Shown piece by piece: positions 24,876 to 32,162 of a stretch of 64,000 bases of DNA; position 1 is the first letter of the stretch, and the number at the start of each line of letters is the position of its first letter. Origin of the DNA: Limnohabitans sp. (GTDB lineage: Bacteria > Pseudomonadota > Gammaproteobacteria > Burkholderiales > Burkholderiaceae_C); assembly GCF_023910625.1 (NCBI RefSeq), contig NZ_JAAVVW010000003.1:992001-1056000 (forward strand), read 5' to 3'. A program made the position numbers and the translations under genes. The notes beneath the pieces are model-generated. The model saw only the letters and a program-made list of their open reading frames with translations. It did not search any database and was not told the origin of the DNA.

Positions 24876-25514
24876 TCAGGGCGTGAGCCACTCCCAACTG
24901 TTAGCGCTCAGCTGCGCCCGGCGGTGCCCGTCGCGCGACAGCTCCAGCCAGTCCATCTGAAGCACTTGCGCACGCAGCAAGGCAAAGCTGTGTGTGGGCG
25001 CGGAGGCGCTGGCCTTGGTTGCATCTGCCGTGCCACTGCCTGGTGGCAACACCGCCCCCGGCGGCCGTGGCGACAAATAATCACCCGCAGCCGCCGACTG
25101 CTTGACCCCTTGCCAAAGCGCATCAACCTCCGGCCCAGCGGTAATAACCGAGCAGGCCACGCGCACCCGTAATTGCCAGCTCAAACGCGCACTCCAAAAC
25201 ACCAGAACCGCTGAAGCTTGTGATTGCAGTTGAGCCACTTTGGGGCTGCGGCTGTCGGTGTAAAAAGTCAGTTGCCCGACTACAGCGTCCACCTGCCGCA
25301 GCACCACGGTGCGTGCATCGGGCAAGCCGTCTGCGTCGGCAGAGGCGAGCACCGGCGTGCGCCATTCGTGGTGCCGGTCCAGACTGGCCCGGGCCAGTTC
25401 TTTCCAAATTTGCAGGCGAATTTCTTCGGGCGTTTGCAGGTGGATTTTCATGATGATGGGGTTAGGTTGCGTTGGGGTGCCTTGGGTAGGGGCTTCAACC
25501 GAATGGTCTGACAT
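24876..25514 (-). CDS. Pyridoxamine 5'-phosphate oxidase-like flavoprotein
   Basis: About 212 residues with a PNPOx-like split barrel: LARASLDRHHEWRTPVLASA, PDARTVVLRQVD, LTFYTDSRSPKVAQLQSQ, VLVFWSARLSWQLRVRVACS, and a C-terminal LRAQVLQMDWLELSRDGHRR. The C-terminal motif expected for PLP-site PNPOx is only partly conserved, so it is probably a general FMN-binding pyridoxamine-oxidase-like protein and not PdxH itself. The start is uncertain (ATG 25514 or ATG 25451). Confidence 0.75.
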   Translation of the reverse strand: MSDHSVEAPTQGTPTQPNPIIMKIHLQTPEEIRLQIWKELARASLDRHHEWRTPVLASADADGLPDARTVVLRQVDAVVGQLTFYTDSRSPKVAQLQSQASAVLVFWSARLSWQLRVRVACSVITAGPEVDALWQGVKQSAAAGDYLSPRPPGAVLPPGSGTADATKASASAPTHSFALLRAQVLQMDWLELSRDGHRRAQLSANSWEWLTP

Positions 25515-25525
25515 GTCGTTGGGGC

Positions 25526-26401
25526 TCACAACAACACAATGTCCACACTGTGCGTGAGCACCGGGCGGCACAAAATCTTGTAGCCATCGGCATCAAAGTT
25601 GGCGGCTACTTGGCTGGCCGTTTGGCTCAGTTGGCGGGCCGCTTCGGGGGTGGGGGCGCTGCCCAGATAGCACCAGTGCTTCACCACGTGGATTTGCGTG
25701 AGTTCGGCATCACGTTCCACCAAACCCACCGCGCCCGGATAAGGCCAACATTCCACACGCATCGCCAGCAGGCTGGTGAACAGGCGCTCGCGGTGGGCCT
25801 CGGGGGTTTCGTCGCCCCGGCACACACCCGCACATTGGCGGATGGCGGCCCTGAAGCAAGCTTTGCCTAGGGGCAATTTTTCGAGGCCCAGCGGGCCATA
25901 GCAAAGCTTGTTTTGGTCAGCGATGGCGCGCAGCGCACCGAGTGCGGCGTGGCGGCTGGCGTACAGGCCATACAGCTCGGGCTGGCTGGCAAAGTCGATG
26001 TCGCGGGCATAGACCACTTGCGGCACTTCGCCCGTCAGTTGCAGGCTGCACAACTGCTGGTTGCGGCGTAGTTTTTGGTTGAACAAGGGGTGCTGGGCCT
26101 TGATCATTTGCGCCTCCAGCAGCAGCGCGCCGATCTCGCCCGCCGTGCGGATGTGGCTGATGCGTTGGGTTTGGCGCAGCATGCGCGCCTCGTCGGGCGT
26201 GCGCAGGTGCGACAGCAGCCGGGCGCGGATGTTGATGCTTTTGCCGATGTACAGCGGCAAGTCGCCTTCTTGGCCGTGGAAGATGTAAACACCCGCCCCG
26301 GTGGGCGCGTCTTCGATGGCGCCCCGCAGATGCTGGGGGTATTCGTAGACGCGCTCGGCCTCGAAGTCATCGCGGCGGCGGCGGGGGGAAATGCTGGCCA
26401 T
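25526..26401 (-). CDS. cho: UvrC-like excinuclease Cho (GIY-YIG)
   Basis: A 291-residue protein with the GIY-YIG nuclease domain (GAGVYIFHGQEGDLPLYIGK, SINIRARLLSHL, LLLEAQMIKAQHPLFNQKLR) and a Cys-bearing middle region (GKACFRAAIRQCAGVCRGDE). It lacks the UvrC C-terminal endonuclease V-like and HhH domains. E. coli Cho makes alternative 3' incisions in nucleotide excision repair and is SOS-induced. Here it lies 16 bp downstream of umuD, so it should be transcribed from the LexA-controlled umuD promoter. ATG 26401 is used, since upstream codons overlap umuD. Confidence 0.88.
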   Translation of the reverse strand: MASISPRRRRDDFEAERVYEYPQHLRGAIEDAPTGAGVYIFHGQEGDLPLYIGKSINIRARLLSHLRTPDEARMLRQTQRISHIRTAGEIGALLLEAQMIKAQHPLFNQKLRRNQQLCSLQLTGEVPQVVYARDIDFASQPELYGLYASRHAALGALRAIADQNKLCYGPLGLEKLPLGKACFRAAIRQCAGVCRGDETPEAHRERLFTSLLAMRVECWPYPGAVGLVERDAELTQIHVVKHWCYLGSAPTPEAARQLSQTASQVAANFDADGYKILCRPVLTHSVDIVLL

Positions 26402-26417
26402 GTCAGGTTCGATCAGA

Positions 26418-26849
26418 TCAGGTGGCGTGTTGGTGGATGGTCGCCACCACCACGCCCCAGATGTCCACACTTTGGCCGTCTTTGGGCACGATGTCGAGGT
26501 AGTCGGGGTGGGCTGCTTGCAAGCGCAGGCCCTCGCTTGGCAGGCGCAGGATTTTGCAAGTGAAGTCGCCGTCGATCACGGCCAGCACGATCTGGCCATC
26601 GGCCGGGGTGATGGCGCGGTCCACCAGCACGACAGAGCCATCCAAGATGCCCACATCGCGCATGCTTTCGCCGCGTACGCGGATGTAAAACGTGGCCTGT
26701 GGGTGCTTGACCAGCTGCTGCATGAGGTCGATGCGCTCGACCTGGTGGTCTTCAGCGGGCGACGGGAAACCCGCTGCAATACTGGCGGGCAAGGCCTGCA
26801 GCCACCAGTTTCCGGGGGGCAGGGCTTGGGGGGTGTCTGGGGTATGCAT
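26418..26849 (-). CDS. umuD: UmuD-like S24 peptidase, DNA polymerase V accessory protein
   Basis: A 143-residue LexA/UmuD-type protein. It has the cleavage-site-like AAG (Ala26-Gly27), catalytic Ser62 in GESM and Lys99 in FTCKIL, all offset by two from E. coli UmuD (24/25, 60, 97). RecA-filament-stimulated self-cleavage gives UmuD', which joins UmuC. The frame is open to 26927, but that would put the start upstream of the LexA box; ATG 26849 gives the usual UmuD length. It is followed by cho in the same operon and is 6 kb away from the broken umuC. Confidence 0.93.
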   Translation of the reverse strand: MHTPDTPQALPPGNWWLQALPASIAAGFPSPAEDHQVERIDLMQQLVKHPQATFYIRVRGESMRDVGILDGSVVLVDRAITPADGQIVLAVIDGDFTCKILRLPSEGLRLQAAHPDYLDIVPKDGQSVDIWGVVVATIHQHAT

Positions 26850-26894
26850 GAGGGACGCTTTGGCTGCAGGAGTGGCAATGGAGAGATCAAAATA

Positions 26895-26910
26895 CTGTTT
26901 ATATTTACAG
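26895..26910. promoter_or_regulatory. LexA (SOS) box of umuD-cho
   Basis: CTGT-TTATATTT-ACAG, a perfect CTGT-N8-ACAG core flanked by TA on both sides, 46 bp upstream of the umuD start. On the minus strand a TATAAA -10 box lies within it, with ATGACC 18 bp upstream, so LexA would cover the promoter. A TATACT on the plus strand (26911-26916) borders it too. Confidence 0.9.
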
Positions 26911-26962
26911 TATACTGACCTGGTCATGCTTCCTGCAGTTGCCTGACATTTTTGTTGATTTA

Positions 26963-26995
26963 CGCCCCGGACCTTGCGGCTCGGGGCGTTTTTTT
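26963..26995 (+). terminator. Intrinsic terminator facing away from umuD
   Basis: Stem CGCCCCG / CGGGGCG with a 12-base loop and seven T residues. It reads on the plus strand, where no gene precedes it; the nearest plus-strand signal is the TATACT beside the LexA box, about 50 bp upstream. Confidence 0.75.
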
Positions 26996-27067
26996 ATGCC
27001 CTGTGATGTCGGACCCTCAAGGTCCTGCAGGTGCTCTGCGGCTGTGGTGCCAGCCGACAGGATGGAT

Positions 27068-27358
27068 TTACCCCGCTACCGGCTGCGCCACCAACTTCAC
27101 GCCCAGGGCCTTGCACACGCGGGCGACGGTATCAAACCGAGGGCTGGCATCCGGACGAAGCGCTTTGTACAAAGCCTCGCGGCCGATGCCAGCGTCTTTC
27201 GCAATCTGTGTCATGCCACGGGCGCGAGCAATGTCGCCCAAAGTGGCGGCCAACAAAGCAGGATCACCATCTTCCATCACCAAAGTCAGGTACTCGGCAA
27301 TGCTTTCATCGTCTTGCAGCATCTCGGTGATGTCGAAGGGTCGGGTATGGGGTTTCAT
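27068..27358 (-). CDS. HigA-type antitoxin (addiction module antidote)
   Basis: A 96-residue protein of the antidote family paired with RelE-like killer proteins. N-terminal TRPFDITEMLQDDESIAEYL wraps the toxin, and a C-terminal helix-turn-helix (GDIARARGMTQIAKDAGIGR, EALYKALRPDASPRFDTVAR) binds the operator. It lies 3 bp downstream of its toxin gene. Confidence 0.9.
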   Translation of the reverse strand: MKPHTRPFDITEMLQDDESIAEYLTLVMEDGDPALLAATLGDIARARGMTQIAKDAGIGREALYKALRPDASPRFDTVARVCKALGVKLVAQPVAG

Positions 27359-27361
27359 GGT

Positions 27362-27658
27362 TCACTCCTTGAACAAACGGGCCAACTGAACGGACGCGGC
27401 AATGTCAACCGCTTGAGTGGACTTGTCGCCACCGCCAAGCATCACAATCAACACAGAACCTTGCTGGATGTAATACATGCGCCAGCCTGGTCCAAAAAAT
27501 TCGCGCATTTCCCAGACGCCCTCGCCTACGGGCTTCACGTCGCCCAGGTTTCCAAGTTGAGCTTTGCGCAACCTCATCCCAAGGCGCTTGCGGGTCAGAC
27601 TGTCCTTGAGTCCATCCAGCCAAGCATCAAAGTCTTTTGTGGTCTCTACTTGGTACAT
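27362..27658 (-). CDS. RelE/HigB-like toxin (addiction module killer)
   Basis: A 98-residue protein: MYQVETTKDFDAWLDGLKDS, GNLGDVKPVGEGVWEMREFF, GPGWRMYYIQQGSVLIVMLG, GGDKSTQAVDIAASVQLARL. This is the Phage-derived Gp49-like/HigB killer family, predicted to cut mRNA on the ribosome. Toxin first, antitoxin second. Seven bp upstream of the ATG is a perfect 20-bp palindrome overlapping the promoter. Confidence 0.9.
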   Translation of the reverse strand: MYQVETTKDFDAWLDGLKDSLTRKRLGMRLRKAQLGNLGDVKPVGEGVWEMREFFGPGWRMYYIQQGSVLIVMLGGGDKSTQAVDIAASVQLARLFKE

Positions 27659-27665
27659 GCTTCAA

Positions 27666-27685
27666 TTGTATTCGATCGAATACAA
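27666..27685. promoter_or_regulatory. Operator palindrome of the higBA-like module
   Basis: A perfect 20-bp palindrome, TTGTATTCGATCGAATACAA. On the minus strand it contains the -10 box TACAAT (partly) with TTAATA 16 bp upstream, so a bound HigA-type antitoxin would block the promoter. The transcript would begin at or within a few bases of the toxin ATG. Confidence 0.75.
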
Positions 27686-27694
27686 ATATTAACC

Positions 27695-27715
27695 CCTCGC
27701 AGGTGGGCTCCTACA
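27695..27715. repeat. REP-like element between higB-like gene and hydratase gene
   Basis: On the minus strand TGTAGGAGCCCACCTGCGAG, the same head as the elements at 2100, 3336 and 52953. Confidence 0.55.
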
Positions 27716-27757
27716 AAAAATCCATCTTTGCCCTGTTGCTCAAAACTTCACAGCATC

Positions 27758-28573
27758 TCAACAAGTGTGGGCGCTCAGGCTGCCCAGCGGCGCAGAAAAC
27801 TCGGCGCGCCAGTTTTCGCCCACTTGCAGCGGCCAAGCGTCGGTCCAGGTGCCGGTGGTGATCACGTCGCCCGCTTGCAGGTCCACCGCGCCGGGGCATT
27901 GGCGAAGTTCTTTCAAAAAGTGGTGCAAGGCATTCAGCGGGCTGTCGAGCACGTTGGTGCCGGTGCCCTGCTCCACCGCCTGGCCGTTTTTGAACAGCGT
28001 GACCTGGGCCTGCGCCAGCAGGGTGTGAAGGGCCTGCGCATCGGCGGCCAGTTGCTGAACGGGCAGGCGTTGGCCCACCAGCAGGCGGGCGTGCAAGCCG
28101 CTGTCGGCCATGGTGTCGGTGGCAGTGAACTTCCAGTCCAGGCAGTGCGACTGCACAACCTCAAAACCCGGTGCGATCCAGTCGATGGCCTCGAACAACT
28201 GCTGCATGCTGGCGTTGGCCGCTGGCGTGGCCTTCATGCCGAAGACGATTTCGGGCTCCAGCCGGGGCTGGCAGGTGTGGGTCAGGTCGATTTGCCCTTC
28301 AGCAGTCCCCGATGCGGCGGGCTCGGCAAAGCCAAGGCCTGTGTCCCAGACCGTGCCCCACATGGGGCCAAACACCTCGTAGCGCTGCCACAGCGTGCGG
28401 TTGGTGAAGCCAATTTTGTAGCCCTTGGCCACTTCGCCACGCTGCTGGCGCAACTGGCGCACGGCCAGGGCTTGTTGGTAGGCCGCCGCCGTGTCGGGGC
28501 CGCCCACCACGCCGGGGGCCTGGCCCCACAAACGGGCTTGGTCGTGGTGCTGCAAGAGTTGTTCGGGGGTCAT
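27758..28573 (-). CDS. 2-keto-4-pentenoate hydratase family protein
   Basis: A 271-residue member of the FAH/MhpD hydratase family: YKIGFTNRTLWQRYEVFGPM, LEPEIVFGMKA (metal-binding Glu-x-Glu), APGFEVVQSHC, TATDTMADSGLHARLLVG, and GDVITTGTWTDAWPL at the C terminus. Such enzymes hydrate 2-hydroxypentadienoate in meta-cleavage pathways or decarboxylate oxalocrotonate, but no other meta-cleavage gene is in the window. ATG 28573 has AGGAGA upstream. It follows the MBL-fold gene in the same direction. Confidence 0.85.
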   Translation of the reverse strand: MTPEQLLQHHDQARLWGQAPGVVGGPDTAAAYQQALAVRQLRQQRGEVAKGYKIGFTNRTLWQRYEVFGPMWGTVWDTGLGFAEPAASGTAEGQIDLTHTCQPRLEPEIVFGMKATPAANASMQQLFEAIDWIAPGFEVVQSHCLDWKFTATDTMADSGLHARLLVGQRLPVQQLAADAQALHTLLAQAQVTLFKNGQAVEQGTGTNVLDSPLNALHHFLKELRQCPGAVDLQAGDVITTGTWTDAWPLQVGENWRAEFSAPLGSLSAHTC

Positions 28574-28604
28574 AGAAGTCTCCTGATGAAATGGTGAAAA
28601 GGCT

Positions 28605-29498
28605 TCACACCGCCACAAAGCGGCCGTCTTCCAAGGTTTGGATCTGTCCCTGTTCCTGCAGCTCGGCCAGGTGCATGCCGATGGTGTTGCGCTCGGCGCA
28701 GGGCACAAAGGGCACGTCGTAGCCTTGTGGGTACAGCAGGCGGCGGTCCACCAGCTCGTCCAGGCTGTGCGGGGTCTGCAAATAGCCCATCAATTGCGCG
28801 CTGCGCTCGTCGATCTTGCTGGCAAAGCGCGCCAAGTCGGCCAAAAACTGGGCCCGGTCGGTGATGACCGCTTTGTGGTGCGAGGTGGCCCAGATGCGGG
28901 CGTCCAACTCGGCGACCTTCTTCAACGTCTGGCGGAAATCGCTCAGGCTGGAGGTGGCGTCGCCGTAATACGGGCCAAAGCCGCTCAGGTCGATGTCGCC
29001 AATGAAGGCCAGGCCTTCGCTCTCGACCACCAGGGCGCAGTGGCCTGCGGTGTGGCCCGGCAGGTGGTGTGCTCGCACCCGCACGCCGCCGCCCAAGTCC
29101 CAGACCGCGCCGTCGGTGTAGCCGGTGGCGTCGGGCCGGGGCTGGTAATGGAAATCCTTTTGCACGATGGCGTGCATGGCGTCCAGCACCTCGGCGGGGT
29201 AACCGTAGTGTTGGCACAAGCCGTCCCACGATTGCGCGGCGGCCAGATCGGCCTCGTGCACTTGCACAGGGGCGTGCGGCAGGCGGTGCAACCCCGCCAT
29301 GTGGTCTTCGTGCACATGGCCCAAGATGACCAGGTCCACCGTGTCCAGCTCGGGGCCGATGCGGTTGGCCACCTCGGGGGTGTCAAAGGCCACGCGCATG
29401 TCGGCCCCCTGCACGATGAGCTGGTTGCCGTCGGGGTATTTGCCCGATTTTTCGCCCAGGTGCACCCGCACCGCTCCGAAATTCAACACCGACGCCAT
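28605..29498 (-). CDS. MBL-fold metallohydrolase
   Basis: A 297-residue metallo-beta-lactamase-fold hydrolase with the zinc motif HVHEDHMAG (HxHxDH), then HHLPGHTAGHCALVV (third His) and FIGDIDLSGFGPYY (bridging Asp). A C-terminal helical part (DVPFVPCAERNTIGMHLAEL) may be a winged-helix-like extension. The substrate is unknown; it is often annotated as a glyoxalase II-type hydrolase. ATG 29498 has AGGAAGG upstream. Divergent from the transglutaminase-like gene. Confidence 0.88.
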   Translation of the reverse strand: MASVLNFGAVRVHLGEKSGKYPDGNQLIVQGADMRVAFDTPEVANRIGPELDTVDLVILGHVHEDHMAGLHRLPHAPVQVHEADLAAAQSWDGLCQHYGYPAEVLDAMHAIVQKDFHYQPRPDATGYTDGAVWDLGGGVRVRAHHLPGHTAGHCALVVESEGLAFIGDIDLSGFGPYYGDATSSLSDFRQTLKKVAELDARIWATSHHKAVITDRAQFLADLARFASKIDERSAQLMGYLQTPHSLDELVDRRLLYPQGYDVPFVPCAERNTIGMHLAELQEQGQIQTLEDGRFVAV

Positions 29499-29594
29499 GA
29501 AGGTCCTTCCTGAACAGCGCCCCATCCAGAGCGCGACAAGCCACTATAGCCAGCGTGACAGCCCCGCGCTGGCACACGCGCTACAGTGATCCGC

Positions 29595-30272
29595 ATGACC
29601 GACCTGCCCTCCCCCGCCACGCTGGCCGCCACGGCCTTGATCGACAGCGACCACCCGGACGTGATCGCCTTGGCGCGCCAGCACGCGCAAGGCGCCACCG
29701 ACCGCGAACGTGCGGTGTCGCTGTACCTGGCGGTGCGCGACCAGTTCCGTTACGACCCCTACCGGATCGAGCTGTCCACCGAAGGCATGCGCGCCAGCTC
29801 GGTCATTACCCAAGGCTCGGGTTGGTGTGTGCCCAAGGCGGCCTTGATGGCGGCGGCTTGCCGCGCCGCCGGTCTGCATGCCCGCTTGGGTTACGCCGAT
29901 GTGCGCAACCACCTGAGCACCGAGCGCTTGCGCCAGACCATGCAGACCGATGTGTTCATCTGGCACGGCTATGCCGACATCTGGCTGGACGGCCAATGGG
30001 TCAAGGCCACGCCCGCCTTCAACATCGAGCTGTGCGACAAGTTCGGCCTGCTGCCGCTGGAGTTTGACGGACGAAACGACTCGATCTACCACCCGTTTGA
30101 CAAGGCAGGCAACCGGCACATGGAGTACGTGAACCAGCGCGGCACCTTTGACGACATGCCGCTGGCGCAAATCGTGGCGGATTTCCAAACCGTGTACAGC
30201 GGCTGGATGGCCGAAAAAGCCCCTTTAAAGGAAGCCAGCTTCGAGCAAGATGTGGCAAAGGAAATGCGATGA
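29595..30272 (+). CDS. Transglutaminase-like cysteine peptidase family protein
   Basis: A 225-residue protein with the papain-like transglutaminase core: GSGWCVPKAALMAAACRAAG (active Cys), then FIWHGYADIWLDGQWVKATP (His, followed by the acid in PAFN). No signal peptide is seen, so it is probably cytoplasmic. Bacterial members act as peptidases, amidases or in N-glycanase-like reactions; specificity is unknown. ATG 29595 is preferred to GTG 29586. The stop overlaps the next start (ATGA). Confidence 0.85.
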   Translation: MTDLPSPATLAATALIDSDHPDVIALARQHAQGATDRERAVSLYLAVRDQFRYDPYRIELSTEGMRASSVITQGSGWCVPKAALMAAACRAAGLHARLGYADVRNHLSTERLRQTMQTDVFIWHGYADIWLDGQWVKATPAFNIELCDKFGLLPLEFDGRNDSIYHPFDKAGNRHMEYVNQRGTFDDMPLAQIVADFQTVYSGWMAEKAPLKEASFEQDVAKEMR

Positions 30273-30655
30273 CGCAGCGCGCACTGGTTTTGCTCGACTC
30301 GATTGCGCTGGTCAACGCCAGCCATGCCGGCGCGGTGATCGTGTCGGGCTCGCACGGGGGTTTGTCGGCCTCGCATTTTGTGACAGCGCAAACCCACAAA
30401 CCCTACGCCGTGGCCTTCAACGACGCCGGTGGCGGCAAGGACGACGCTGGTCGCGTGGCGCTGCATGAATTGCAGGCGGTGGGCGTGCTGGCCATTTTGT
30501 ATGCCCACACCTCGGCGCGCATTGGCGAGGCGCAAGACGGGCTGGACAACGGCGTGGTCAATGGCCTGAACGCGCTGGCTCTGGCGCAGGGCCTGCAGTT
30601 GGGCATGCGTGTGTCAGACGCGGTGCGGCACCTGGGTCAACACGGCATACGGTAA
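30269..30655 (+). CDS. Conserved hypothetical protein
   Basis: A 128-residue Ala/Gly-rich protein: ALVLLDSIALVNASHAGAVI, VSGSHGGLSASHF, VAFNDAGGGKDDAGRVALHE, VLAILYAHTSARIGEAQDGL. The glycine-rich loops and alternating strands suggest a small Rossmann-like or ligand-binding domain, but I do not recognise the family. It overlaps the transglutaminase-like gene by 4 bp, so the two are co-translated. Confidence 0.65.
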   Translation: MTQRALVLLDSIALVNASHAGAVIVSGSHGGLSASHFVTAQTHKPYAVAFNDAGGGKDDAGRVALHELQAVGVLAILYAHTSARIGEAQDGLDNGVVNGLNALALAQGLQLGMRVSDAVRHLGQHGIR

Positions 30656-30660
30656 GCGCT

Positions 30661-31539
30661 GTGCACCTGCTTCAGTTCCTGCGTCGCTGCGGTCTTTGGC
30701 TGTGCTTGGGGTTGGGGCTGGGGCCATCGGCACAGGCTCAACCCGTGTCCGAGCTTGTGCCCGGTGTCAACGGTCTGGCGCTGAAAACCTGGGTGTTTCA
30801 TCCGGCACAAAAGACCCATGCCACCCCCCGCCCGGTGGTGATCGCTTTGCACGGGTGCGGCGGCATTTATTCCACTGTCGGCTCGCGCAAAGGCCAGCTC
30901 AGTGCGCGCCATCAAGGCATGACCGATTTGTTGCTGGCACAAGGCTACAGCGTGGTCTGGCCCGACAGCCTCACACCCAGGCAAGAAACCAGTTTGTGCG
31001 AACAAAGCATGGCGTCGCGCCAAGTCAGGCAAAGCCATCGGCGCAGCGACGTTCACGCCACCTTGGCTTGGCTTGCCCAACAAGCCTGGACGGATCGCCA
31101 ACGCGTGGCCTTGCTGGGCTGGTCCCATGGCGGCAACACCGTGCTGGCCAGCTCGGACAGCCAGCATAAACTCCCTCAACCCAGTGTGACACCCGACGTG
31201 GCGCTGGCCTTTTACCCAGGCTGCGCCGACGCACTTGGGCGGGCTTATCAGCCGAGCTGGCCCGTGCACATGCTGCTGGGGGCGGCAGACGACTGGACGC
31301 CTGCCGCGCCCTGTGTGGCCTTGGGCCAGCGATCTGGCATGAGCTTCAAGCTGTACCCGGACAGCCACCACGGTTTTGACAACCCGGTAGGGCAAGTTCA
31401 GCACTTGCCCCGCGTACCCAATGGCCCACATCCGGGTCTGGGCGTTCACGCCGGACGCCACCCTGTGACAGGCCCTCAGGCTTGGCAGGATGTGCTGGAC
31501 TGGCTCAAGCAGCGATGGCCTGATCCTGCCCCGCCTTGA
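30661..31539 (+). CDS. Secreted alpha/beta hydrolase (dienelactone hydrolase-like)
   Basis: A 292-residue protein with a signal peptide (cleavage near SAQA-QP). The oxyanion region is VIALHGCGGIYS, the nucleophile elbow GWSHGG (Ser in ALLGWSHGGNT), the acid probably in LLGAADDWTP, and the catalytic His in YPDSHHGFDNP. This matches the dienelactone hydrolase-like family, here exported to the periplasm. GTG 30661 is the start, 5 bp after the previous gene. Confidence 0.82.
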   Translation: MHLLQFLRRCGLWLCLGLGLGPSAQAQPVSELVPGVNGLALKTWVFHPAQKTHATPRPVVIALHGCGGIYSTVGSRKGQLSARHQGMTDLLLAQGYSVVWPDSLTPRQETSLCEQSMASRQVRQSHRRSDVHATLAWLAQQAWTDRQRVALLGWSHGGNTVLASSDSQHKLPQPSVTPDVALAFYPGCADALGRAYQPSWPVHMLLGAADDWTPAAPCVALGQRSGMSFKLYPDSHHGFDNPVGQVQHLPRVPNGPHPGLGVHAGRHPVTGPQAWQDVLDWLKQRWPDPAPP

Positions 31540-31719
31540 TCTCGATGAGAGCAGCGTGTCAAGGTACAGGCCAGCACACATCTGCAGGTTCAGCGTCAAA
31601 CCCGGCTTGCATGGGCAGCAGCAGCCTGGCCAGCGCATACTTGCCGGAGCCGGGCCAGCGGGACCAGCGAACGCCGCACGGCACCAGCCAAGTCAGTCAG
31701 ATGTTCAGCGGCAGTCGCA

Positions 31720-31940
31720 TGCTTGGTTTCCATGAAATCGTTCAGCCCTTCCACGCCATACAAGCGGCCAAAGCCGCTTTGGCGATAGCCCCTGCTTTCG
31801 ATTTCGGCAAAAGGGCGGTTGTGCGAGTTGCCCCATACATTACCGAACTTGATGCGCCGCGCCAGTTGGCGAGCTGCCCGAAAGTCCTGCGTCCAAACCG
31901 ATGCCGCCCAGCCGTAGCGGGTGGCGGGGTCGATGGAGTC
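31720..31940 (-). pseudogene. Aldehyde dehydrogenase, C-terminal fragment
   Basis: About 70 residues match the aldehyde dehydrogenase C-terminus: TRYGWAASVWTQDFRAARQL, ARRIKFGNVWGNSHNRPFAE, then ESRGYRQSGFGRLYGVEGLN and DFMETKHATA. The rest of the ~490-residue enzyme, including the catalytic Cys/Glu region, is absent. The frame is open from 32006 but the upstream residues are not ALDH. The 32007-32162 stretch has a short hydrophobic minus-strand frame (SWFLPSFLVGMLTIAGFMVA) with no clear start, possibly another remnant. Nothing else is seen between 31540 and 32162. Confidence 0.7.
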
Positions 31941-32162
31941 GCCTCGACGATGGGCCTCATGACCCTTGACCCATTGGCCGTGGATGTCGGTTTTTGCAGT
32001 TTGCATCGCGTCAGGCTTTCATCAATCGACTTGCCGTGGCTCGCCCGTTGGCAGCCCAACTCCAGTTGAGGCAGGCAACGCCACCATGAAGCCAGCAATG
32101 GTCAGCATGCCAACCAAGAAACTTGGCAAAAACCAGCTACTGTGGGCCCGTCTCGTCCAAGG

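Noticed and set aside
26939-28597. A 552-codon plus-strand open frame
   Set aside because: It is antisense to the HigBA-like module and the hydratase, whose minus-strand proteins have clear family motifs. The plus-strand translation is His/Gln/Arg-rich and resembles nothing.
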